Part shown: piece after piece, positions 36,601 through 48,600 of the stretch
Layout of the letters: the number at the start of each line of letters is the position of its first letter
Numbering within the stretch: position 1 is the stretch's first letter
Origin: Incurvaria masculella
Lineage: Eukaryota; Arthropoda; Insecta; Lepidoptera; Incurvariidae
NCBI GenBank assembly: GCA_946894095.1
Contig: OX335665.1
Location: 6,706,001-6,770,000, forward strand
DNA: 64,000 bases
Direction: 5' to 3'
Notes under the pieces: model-generated
Databases searched by the model: none
What the model saw: only the letters and a program-made list of their open reading frames with translations
What the model was told of the DNA's origin: nothing
Made by a program: the position numbers and the translations under genes

Positions 36601-39600
36601 CCTCTACGATAAAAAAAATCTAAAAAGCCGGGTAACGCAGCTAACCTATAAAAAATAGTTGTTACCAATGCTGCACTCGCACAGAGTAATCACAAATTTC
36701 ACAGGCGGCTCTCCAAATTCAGAGCACATCGGCAAGACCACCGGGTCTACGTGACGAAACGGGCGCTATGAGATCGCGAAAGACGCAAATTAGCTGACAC
36801 TGTCAAGAGAATAGTCACAGAAGAAGTGTCACTGCGCCGTGCGTTCAGTTCGATAGGGGCGTAAGTAAAACAGCATTTAAATTATATTTAAAATCCGGGC
36901 ACCGATGCTTCCCTACAAAAAATTGTTCAAACTACCTTTTTAGGGTTCCGTACCCAAAGGGTGCCAAACGGAAACATATTACTAAGCCTCCGCTGTCTGT
37001 CCATCCATTCGTCCGTCCGTCCGTCCGTCCGTCCATCTGTCCGTCCGTCCGTCTGTCTCATGAACCGTAATAGGCAGGCAGCTGAAATTTTCACAGAGTG
37101 TGTATTTGTTTTGCCGCAATAACAACGAATATGTAAAATTAAAAAATAATAAAAAATCGATTTTTTTTGCGTTAAATATTTTACGGTTTTTAGTATTAAG
37201 CAGGTGCGTCGCTTATTCCAAGGAATGTGATATGCATGTATGTACAATCGAACCGTATGTTCAATCTTTGCAGTCAAGCGAATGGTATGTTTTGCTAGTT
37301 CGGGTCCAGCCTTGCAGTATATTCGTAAAGTAGTCCTTTTTAGGGTTCCGTACCCAAAGGGTGAAAACGGAACCCTATTACTAAGCCTCCGCTGTCCGTC
37401 CGTCCGTCCGTCCGTCCGTCCGTCCGTCTGTCCGTCTGTCACAGGGCTGTATCTCAGTAACCGTAACAGGTAGACAGCTGAAATTTTCACAGAGTGTGTA
37501 TTTATTTTGCCGCTACAACAACAAATAGGTAAGATTAAAAAATAATTAAAATTAAAGAGGGCTCCCATACAAAAAACGTGTTTTTTTTTTTTTTTACGAT
37601 GGTACGGAACCCTTCGTGTGCGAGTCCGACTCGCACTTGGCCGTTTTTTAATGGGTTCTTTCTTTAACCTGGATGGCCAACTAATTCGTTCAGGAATGCG
37701 GTGTATTGGGAAATGATCATGACAGTGCGTTAACGCCCATGTCTGATTATATAAAAACAATCGCGCGAAGAATATAAAGATAATAAAATATGGAACAAAT
37801 TAGATTAGTTAAAGCTGTTTTCCTCGAAGTTAAATCTAATCAATTCTGATTTGAGTGTTCTGTGGGTGTTTAAACTATTGTCTAAGATTGCCTTACCACA
37901 GTTATTTTCCTCGGTCCTTCTGGCCGACGTTTCGAACTGTCCCGTGCAGCTCATTTTCAAGGCGAGTGCGTGCGTGCGGCTGGGCGCACGTTTGACAGAC
38001 CACTGTCTGTCATACGCGAGCGGCTGCGAAGATTGTATGAGTGGCTGTGGGTAGGCAGAAAACTTGTTGCGGCTGCGTTCTGTGCTCCCATCAATGTGCA
38101 GAATGAGCTGACGACATCTTCCTGCGAATGCTTGTGTGGGGAGTCGGACTTGCTACATCTCAGAGGAGCCAGAACCGGATTCCAAACTGCTGACAATTTG
38201 TACGAGTCCCCTCTATTAAAATTGGCGTGCTTCGAAATCTCGATGGACTCACGGATAATCCTAGGGAAGAATCGTTTTTCGGTGGACAAAATCTTCACCT
38301 GATCGAATCTTATCCAGTGGTGTATTCCGGAGTCGGCGTGCTCGGCAATCGCAGATTTATTTTTGTCCATTTTCTTAAGGGCACGTACATGTTCAGAAAT
38401 CCGTTCCATAACGCTGCGCTTGGTTTGGCCTATGTAGGATTTTCCACAGCTACAGGGAATCTGGTAGACACCCGGCGACTGTAACGGGTTTAGGGCGTCC
38501 TTCACGGAGCGAAGTAGATGTGACACCTTGGTTTGGGGTTGGAATATAGTTTTTATACTAAATCTGCTCAACAACCTCCCAATTTTATCAGTGACTCCCT
38601 TTATGTATGGATTGCCGAGCACGCCGACTCCGGAATACACCACTGGATAAGATTCGATCAGGTGAAGATTTTGTCCACCGAAAAACGATTCTTCCCTAGG
38701 ATTATCCGTGAGTCCATCGAGATTTCGAAGCACGCCAATTTTAATAGAGGGGACTCGTACAAATTGTCAGCAGTTTGGAATCCGGTTCTGGCTCCTCTGA
38801 GATGTAGCAAGTCCGACTCCCCACACAAGCATTCGCAGGAAGATGTCGTCAGCTCATTCTGCACATTGATGGGAGCACAGAACGCAGCCGCAACAAGTTT
38901 TCTGCCTACCCACAGCCACTCATACAATCTTCGCAGCCGCTCGCGTGTGACAGACAGTGGTCTGTCAAACGTGCGCCCAGCCGCACGCACGCACTCGCCT
39001 TGAAAATGAGCTGCACGGGACAGTTCGAAACGTCGGCCAGAAGGACCGAGGAAAATAACTGTGGTAAGCCAATCTTAGACACTAATCAATTCTTCTGAGC
39101 TATACTCGAATTGTCAAATTAGAGACATTTAACGATTAGTGAACAAAACACGAGAGACAATACTAGAGGAACGTCAAAATTCGACAATTATACACAGTGA
39201 CCTACCATCAAATAGCGAGCACTGTTACGGGATTGGGTGATGTAACGATATATGTAATAGGTCGGGGAAAAAGTCTTTTCGCATTATAGTATGTATGAAC
39301 TTGTAATAAAATCTCTTTGGCTATACTATTTGTATCTGGCTGGTTTTGGTATCATTGAAAGTTTAAATTTTAGAGAACATAATTCCAAATTCAAATTAGG
39401 AAAATGTGTGATTCTCATTTGTTTTTCGTACTGTCAAAATGAGTGAATCTAATGAAGAAATTCGATACATTTTAAAATTTTACTACAAAAAAGGTAAAAT
39501 TGCAACGCAAGCCGCGAAAAAAATTTGCGATGTTTATGGACCTAGTGCAGTGTCTGTGAGAGTAGCACAAATTTGGTTTAAGCGTTTTCAATCCGGAAAT

Positions 39601-42600
39601 TTTGATGTCAAAGATGCACGTCGCTCTGGTCGCCCTATTACGGATAAAATGGATGCCATTTTTGAAAAAGTGGAGCAAGATCGGCATATCAGTAGTTACG
39701 ACGTAGCTGAAGAACTAGGAATTGACCACAAAACAGTTTTGGCGCATTTGAAAAAAACTGGGTACACAAAAAAGCTCGATATTTGGGTACCTCACGAGCT
39801 CACTGAAAGAAACCTAATGAACCGTGTACTCATTTGTGATTCTTTATTACGACGTAATGAAACCGAACCATTTTTGAAGAAGCTGATAACTGGTGATGAA
39901 AAGTGGATCACGTACGACAAGATCGTGCGAAAAAGGTCGTGGTCAAAGGCCGGTCAAGCTTCACAGACTGTGGCGAAACCCGGGTTAACTCGCAACAAGG
40001 TGATGCTATGTGTGTGGTGGGATTGGAAGGGCATTATTCATTATGAGCTGTTACCACCAGGCAGGACCATCGATTCTGAACTCTACTGCGAACGACTGAT
40101 GAGATTAAAGCAAGAAGTTGAGAGAAAGCGGCCGGAATTAATCAACAGAAGGGGTGTGGTTTTTCATCATGATAACGCTAGACCTCACACATCTTTAGCC
40201 ACTCAGCAAAAACTAAGAGAGTTTGGTTGGGAGGTGTTAATGCATCCGCCGTCTAGTCCTGACCTTGCACCTTCAGATTTCCACCTGTTTAGGTCTCTTC
40301 AGAATTCTTTAGGCAGTGTCAGGTTAACATCACGAGAGGACTGCCAAAACCACTTGTCGCGGTATATTGATCAGAAGTCCCAATATTTCTATAGCAATGG
40401 GATCATGTCCCTACCTACAAGATGGCAAAAAGTTATCGAACAAAATGGTACCTACATACTTTAGTTAAATGTAAATAAACCATATTAAAAAATGTTTTGA
40501 ATTTTCTTAAAAAATGCGAAGAAACTTTTTCCCCAACCTAATATATAAGCTCAAATTGTTCGCTCCAAGCTGAGGTCGCTGCCGACTATGCCATTACAAT
40601 CTCATACGTGTGTCTCTTCTTGTTAGTGTAAGAAAATCTTTGGTGTTGACATGTGTGCACCATTATACAAATTAGCGACATTAACTGAAGCACGAGTGCT
40701 AATAAACATGTTCTATGACCAGTGCTATTACTTGTTGACTTGTTGTTTTCCCCACAGCTCAGTGTATCAGGTTCACGACCTATGCATACAGTTTATGGGA
40801 TCGAATGCCTGTAGTGTACAAATGTCCTGTTTGAGTGCATTCAGGTGACTGGGTAAAGATTTTTACAATTCAGCACAGACCCACTAGATTTAAGGATAGA
40901 TTTAACCGAACTACAGGATCGGGTGGTTACCAAATGTCGACGGTGTATGGATGTATTCAAAGCGTAGAATGGGGACGGAGGAATAGTTATGCATTGGACC
41001 GGCTCGTCGTTCAGGGGCGCGGGCCTTGCTTTTCGTGCGTGAGTTCAATCTCAGCCCCGTTCATGCACTTTTACATTTTGTCTTTCTGTAAGACCTTGTT
41101 TTCGGAATTTCATGATTCTAAGGGCCGAGTGCATGAAAGGAGAAAAAATCAAAATCAATGTCAAAGTATGATCAAACACGTCACTTTGTGTGGACAGTAT
41201 GGAAGGAACTCTATGCGGATCACTAAAAGTGACGAGTTTGAACATTGATTTACTGAGCCGTTTCTTCTTGGAACCGGGGCTAAGTGTCCGACCAATGGTA
41301 ACGATAACATAAATGGCTGAAACTGGGTTCACGGGATAAAGACCAACCCTCTGAAGCTAAATGTGTTAGTCTGCCTGTTCCAAGTGGTTGCGTTACGTAG
41401 ATAAGGCGCCTGAAAAAGTTGTTATGGTGACAAAAAATATATATGATAAGGTAAATGGATGCAAATAACGAAGCATGAAAGTATCAGTACATACTTGCTT
41501 AGCAATACAAAAACTGAACAAATATACATTTGGTTGCATTTCGTAGTTATAGGCGATTTATGTTACAGATATAACTTAAGGTATATTTAAGTATTTAATT
41601 ATAAAACCGACTGGTTATTGTTGTATAATTAATAGGTATCAATGTTTCCAGACAATCAGTATATTCATCAGCAGGTACATACCAGCATCTATTTTATATA
41701 GCCAATCTAGGTAACGCAACCACTTGGCGCAGGCAGACCGACATATTTAGCATCATAGGGTTGGTCTCTAACATGTGAACCCAGATTAAGCCATTTACCT
41801 TATCGTGACCTCCCGGAATAATGCGTTTGACATATGGTATAGAGAGCGTTTTAGATACCAACTGTGAAACGCATTCGAGATTCCAAAATAAGTAGTCGTT
41901 TTTTTTAAATAATGAAATATGGATTCCCTTAGCCCTTATGGACCTGAATCAGGTGTTATCACGCCCTTAAAATTACGTAAGACAGATAGAAAAAACGGCC
42001 AAGTGCGAGTCGGACTCGCACACGAAGGGTTCCGTACCACCGTACAAGAATTAACACACAAAAATCTGTTTTATTTTTATTTTTTATTTAACCTATTTGT
42101 TATAGCGGCAAAATAAATACACACTCTGTAAAAAATGCAGCTGCCTACCATGAGATAAAGTCCTGTGACAGACGGACGGATGGACAGCGGAGGCTTAGTA
42201 ATAGGGATCCGTTGGCTCCCTTTGGGTACCGAACCCTAACAACGAAGTGATCCTAAAAGGGCTTCCTCTCTGACACGGAACCCTAAAAATATGTAGGTGA
42301 TTAGATACTCTTTGCAGGCAATAATCATAAACACGGCCCGGTGAGCCGGACCCACATGCTTGCCTCTCACGCTCAGCTCAACTCACTTGCGCAAATCGTT
42401 GAGCAAACAAAGATACGACCACGCCGAAATGTTGAGATTTCACCCGAAATCTCACTCGAGGAGCCACGTTTTAGTGATAACACATCTTATTTTTTTTTTA
42501 TGTGACTGGACATGGATGGCTAATACCACAAGTTCTGTAATGGTATTAGCCCAACACACCACATGGGAACTAGGTGCCATGCCAGGACCTTCCTTATATT

Positions 42601-45600
42601 GCACGGCTACATTGAACTGGATGGAAAACACGGACAATTTCCATTGCCGCTTCGACCATCGTTCATCCAATGCGATGGTACTAACCCGGGCGGGATTAAC
42701 CCTACCACCTAGTAAGTAAGGAAGGGGACCTACAGTTTAACGTGGAATCCGAACTACGGACAGCCTCTCTCAACGGTCGAATGGTCACCCATCCAAGACC
42801 AGACCGGACCCAGCGTTGCTTAACTTCGGAGAGCGATCGCCGAAGTGTCGCGCCACTGGGCCACTGAGGCTGACGTGAGCCTCGGTGGCCCAGTGGTGCG
42901 ACGCCTTGCGAATCGCAGGTTCGAATCCTGCTTCCGACGAATGTCACGACCAATACTTTTTCCGATTATTTTTAAAATCTGATTACACTGCTTAAAAGGT
43001 AGATGTCGCTGAACTCAAATTAAAGATAAGCTGGGTAAGAACCTCTGGGTTGGGTTCTGGATGGGTGACCATTTTCATCCGTTGAGGCTGGCCGTGGGTG
43101 ATTCCACGTAAAACCGTAGGTCCCCTTCCTTACTTACTCGGTGGTAGGGTAAATACCGCCCGGGTTAGTACCATCGCATTGAATGAAAGATGTTCGAAGC
43201 GGGAATGAAAATTGTCAGTGTTTTCCATCCAGTTCAATGTAGCCGAGCACTATAAGGAAGGTCCTGGCATGGCACCTAGTTCCCAAGTGGTGTTTGTTAT
43301 TTGACGTTCAGTTTGTTATTAGACATCCATGTCCAGTTACATTAAAACATATATACAATTATGGCAGCTCGCGGACCAGACAGAACAAGCCCCCCACTTA
43401 CAGTCGACATTCCGAATATAATAACCAACCGATCCTCCAGATTGTTTGTCTATAAGGCCGGTAAACTATGGAATGCACTCCCTGCCGAGGTACTTACCCC
43501 ATAAAACACGGGTTCCCTCAAACATGGTGTGAAGAAGCCGGCATAGCTTTCGCGGTCCCCCCGAAAGATCGTAAAAAAACCGGCCAAGTGTGAGTCGGAC
43601 TCGCACACGAAGGGTTCCGTAACTTCCGTACCATCGTAAAAGACTAAACACAAAAAAATAGGTTTTTTTGTACCCTTTAATTTTAATTATTTTTTAATTT
43701 AGTTACTGAGATCCAGCCCTGTGACAGACGGACGGACGGACAGCGGAGGCTTAGTAATAGGGTTTCGTTGGCACCCTTTGGGTACGGAACCCTGAAAAAA
43801 TTAAAAGTAATGCACAGCACAATACATGAACCGAAATAATATAGATTTTGTTTTTGTGATATTTGCTTTCCCACGACTTCTTTTGATTAGCATAATTGGG
43901 GATAATTTATTTTCGGAATAACATGGAGAAAACTTTGTCATTTAAATTACAATGAGCAAATTAAATTTTCCAATCTGTTCCGTTTTATTTCGTACGGTAT
44001 CTGACAAATTGACAGATCTTTTGGGTGAGCACGCTTAGACGCCACCTGTCGTGATAAATATGCAGTTTTCTTCGCCATTGGTGAGCGACGACCGCAAGAA
44101 TTGATGAAGAATGAAGGTGAAAAATGTACGGAGGTATAACTTCCACACAACGTACGAGCGGCTCGTAGCCTAGTGGCGCGGGGACTAGACTAGCGTACCA
44201 GAGGCCAGGGGTCAATTCCGATTTGCACCACTGTCTTTCTCTTTCCGAGCTTGATACGTACATTTCGTCACGAATGCGAGCTGCTCCATGGTTCGGAACC
44301 CATGTAAAACTGTAGGTCTCCTTCCCCTACTAGGTGGTGCTCATAAAGGGAAGGTCCTGGCATGGCACCTAATTCCTTCGGGAATGTGGTGTATTGGGCT
44401 AATATCATAACGGTAGTTGTGTGGTATTAGCCATCCATGTCAGGTCGCTTAAAAAAAAAACAACGAGCGCGCAAAAAATGACGCCACGCGACTTACAACA
44501 TTATATCGCCGTACACATTTGTAGCGCAGTGATGAAAACGGAGAAAAATCGGTAAAAAAACTGATAACGATAAGAATTATTTTTCAACGGCGGCACAAGC
44601 CTCAATAGCCCAGTGGCGCGACACTTCGGCGATCGCTCTCCGAAGTTAAGCAACGCTGGTTCCGATCTGGTCTTGGATGGGTGACCATTCGACCGTTGAG
44701 AGGCTGGCCGTGGTTCGGATTCCACGTTAAACTGTAGGTCCCCTTCCTCACTTACTAGATGGTAGGGTACCATCGCATCGGATGAACGATGGTCGAAGCG
44801 GCAATGAAAATTGTCCGTGTTTTCCATCCAGTTCAATGTAGCCGTGCGATATAAGTAAGTTCCTGGCATGGCTCCTAGTTCCCATGCGGTGTGTTGGGCT
44901 AATACCATGAGAGAAGGTGTGGTATTAGCCATCCATGTCCAGTCAAATAAAAAAAAAAAAAATATTTTTCAATACACTAAATAGTCGTAACGTCATTCTT
45001 CGCTCGTTCTTCGGTTTTGACTCTCGATGTATTCAGCAAGAGCCGAAACCAAAGAATATGTGCAAATATTCCTGGAGGTCACGACAGTTTTGGTCATGAT
45101 AAGGTAAATGGCTGAATCTGGCTTCACGTGTTAGAGACCAACCCTCTGATGCTAAATATGTCGGTCTGCCTGCGCCAAGTGGTTGCGTTATCTAAATTGG
45201 CTATATATGGAATTGATGTTGGTATGTACCTGCTAATGAATATACTGATTGTCTAGAAATGTTAATACCTATTAATTATACAACAATAACCAGTCGGTTT
45301 TTTTAATTAAATGCTTAAATATAGCTAAATTTATATCTGTAACCTAAATCGCCTATAACTACCAAATGCAACCAAAGATTTGTACGGTTTTGGTATTGCT
45401 AAGCAAGTATGAACTGATACTTTTATGCAGCCATTTAGCTTATCATATATATTTATTGTCAACACAACAACTTTTTCAGGCGCCTTATCTCCGTAACGCA
45501 ACCACTTGGCGCAGGCAAACTGACACATTTAGCTTAAGAGGGTTGGTCTTTACCCCGTGAACCCACTTTCAGGCATTTACGCTATCGTTACCATTTTTGT

Positions 45601-48600
45601 CGCGACCTCCTGGTCTAAAAGAACATGAAACTAAGGCCAAATTCCTCCGGCGGCACAATTGAGGTGTCGACACGCTTAGTTCCACCCGTTCTCCTGTTAA
45701 TTCTTCACTTCCATGATCGGGAGTGACTCACAGTCACTAGAGTGACTCACAGCTCCCGACAAATGAGTCTCGTGACGCGCGTGACTCACACAAATTCAAT
45801 GCGATTCTGCACAACGCGTACTTCCTTAGTGTCAGCTGTCTCGTGTGTTGTGTTCCGTTGTGCACGCGCGATGTATCGCAGCGGTGTCGGCGACTGGGCG
45901 CGTTGGGTTGATGGGTGACCGTTCGACCTCGGATTACACGTGAAACTTTAGTTAGCTGCCCCTGCCTTAGGGTCTAACCATGCTACGTGACCGATTTTAC
46001 CCACTTTTTAACCGACTTCAAAAAAAGGAGGAGGTTATCAAGTCGTCTGTATGTTTTTTTTTTTTTTGTTTTTTTTGTTTTTTTTTTTTATGTTTGTTAC
46101 CTCATAACTTTTGCCTGGGTGAACCGATTTTGATGATTATTTTTTTAAATGATAGCTAGTGCTTCCCAAGTGGTCCCATTTTAATTTGGTTAAGTTCTGA
46201 CAATGATACCCATGAGAAAATCATAAAAGTCTTAAATTTGTATTAAGATGTGCGCGACAAATGGACGAATAACTCAATATAACGCCAACCGATTTCGGTG
46301 ATTCTTTTTTTATTGGAAAGGACGTCTACAAATTAGTAAGTGTACTTCAGATTCACTAAAAATAAACAAATAAAAAAACAAATTTAACAAAAAAAATAAC
46401 CGACTTCAAAGGAAAAGCACTAAAAAGTAAAAAATAATTTCCATTTTTGTAGTTACGATTTCTGTTATTTTTTGAGTCGGTGTCAGCCAAGGTTAGGTTA
46501 GGTTAGGTTAGGTTAGGTTAGGTTAGGTTAGGTTCTCTTGATTGGCGCAGCGCGTGCCCGGCTGACGCCGACTCAAAAAATAACAGAAATCGTAACTACA
46601 AAAATGGAAATTATTTTTTACTTTTTAGTGCTTTTCCTTTGAAGTCGGTTATTTTTTTTGTTAAATTTGTTTTTTTATTTCAAACTCCCTAAATCGGTCG
46701 CGTAGCATGGGTACGAGCCCTACTTATCAAACGGTAGTTTTCATCTCGCCCGGCTTCGTACCATCGCACTGAACGAAACAAGGTCGAACCAGCAATGAAA
46801 CGTTGTCTTTGTTTTCTATCCAGTTCAATGTGGCCGTGGAAAATATAAGGGAGGTCCTGGCATGGCACCTTTTTATGTAACTGGACATGGGTGACTAATA
46901 CCACAAAACTACCATTACGATATTAGCCCAATACACTACATTGCCAAAGGAATTAGGTGCCATGCCAGGACCTTTCCTTTATGAGCACGGTTACATTGAA
47001 CTGGATTGAAAACACGGACAGTTTTTTCATTGCCGCTTCGATCATTTTTTCATCCGATGCGATGGTACCCACCCTGGTGGGCTTTAACCCTACTACCTAA
47101 TAGAAGAAGGGGACCTACAGCTTTACGTGGATTCCGAACCATGGTGCAGCAGGCATTCGTGACGAAATGCACTTATCCAACTCGGAAAGAGAAAGAAAGT
47201 GGTGCGAGGATTGGAACCAAGACCTTTGGTGTGTTAGGCAAGTCCCAGCGCCACTGGGCTACGAGCCGCTCACGACAGCAGGTTTGATGTCCCCGCCAGG
47301 GATGCCAGGGCGCACTAGACTCACCGAGCTGGATGGAGCCCATGATCTGCGTGGACTGGATCTTCTTGTAGGTGATCTCGCCGCCCTCGCCGACGCGCCG
47401 GTGGCCGATCTTGCGGTCCGACTTGTGCACCTTCGCCGCCGTCGCGCCGCCCGTGATCTGCGACGGAAAAGCACAGGGTGGTCAGTCCGAGTTCTCACCT
47501 AAATTGTCATTTACTTATATGTATATTTATTTTTTTATTGAGGCGAGTCTAACGTGTGCCAAAAGACGGAGCTTCAACTCGTGGAAAGAATACTTCGACG
47601 TTAGATCATTGGAGAAAGGCACGTGATGCTCGTGAACGGGTGCTGTTTGTGGGGACTGGCTTGCTCCAATTGGCAACATTCTAGATGGCGGGCATGGTCT
47701 TTACTAATAAACTGATATTTGTCATGAACCGTTGCATATGACATGAATTGCTGATTCTCGTCAATTCATATTAATTTAGCGTGTTTATCTGTGAGTCTAA
47801 ATACTTTTGTAAATTTATACTAAGTGGACGTTGAAAAAAAAAAACCAGCGGAGTTTCTTTCCAGTTCTTCTTCGCTGGGATTTCCCCGAACTGGCTAATG
47901 ATAAAATATGACAAATCCGAGTGCAGTGTACTGTCTATGGATGATGAATAAACAATAAACAATAAACAATATGGTACAAAACCATCCAGAGTGAACCTAT
48001 ACGAGTCCCCTGGTTTGATAAGGTGGAACTGAAAAGGAAACACCTAGTCGTTGCCTTTCGAATACGCTCCGGACACACACCTCTCAACAAGTTCGCACAT
48101 CTAATAAGGAAAGCAACTTCGACAAAATGTGACATATGTGGCGTACCTGAAGATGTGTATCATATTGTGACGTATTGTGAAAGGGGCGCAGTTGAAAGGC
48201 AACAGCTAGGGATTGTCACCTTGGACACAGGAATCATCCAGACCATGTTGAGCCAGCCAAACTCCGAGAAGGCAATACAATTGTATCTTTTTGTAAACAG
48301 TATATTAAGTATAAGGACATAGTCAAGTAAGATATACCCAACGGAGCTGATATGGTCGCTATGTGTACCCAAGCTCCAAAAAAATTAGATAAATAAAACT
48401 AAGACGAGCTCACAGTGCAGTTACATAACAATAGAAAAATTAAATCAATGAAAATGACACCAATTACGAGCTCACACAGCTGGATTGACGGAAATGCGAA
48501 GTTACGTAAAAACGTCAAAACCCATGCAAGTTTTTACTACTTATTCTGTGGTTTCACTTCTTCAAGCTGTCAAAGTCAAACTTCCGATTTGTATGATAAC

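Noticed and set aside
36927..37760. 277-codon minus-strand frame rich in [10 protein letters not shown]
   Set aside because: It is a read-through of two R300 repeat copies and their (ACGG)n tracts.
38227..38484. Plus-strand frame through the Penelope-like region
   Set aside because: It is the antisense of the inverted arm; the same peptide start appears on both strands because of the palindrome.
44599..44700. 5S rRNA gene
   Set aside because: Only the internal promoter region resembles 5S; flanks are SINE, with poly(A) and target duplication.
47167..47626. Plus-strand frames over exon 3
   Set aside because: Shadows of the GC-rich PIP5K exon 3 on the opposite strand.
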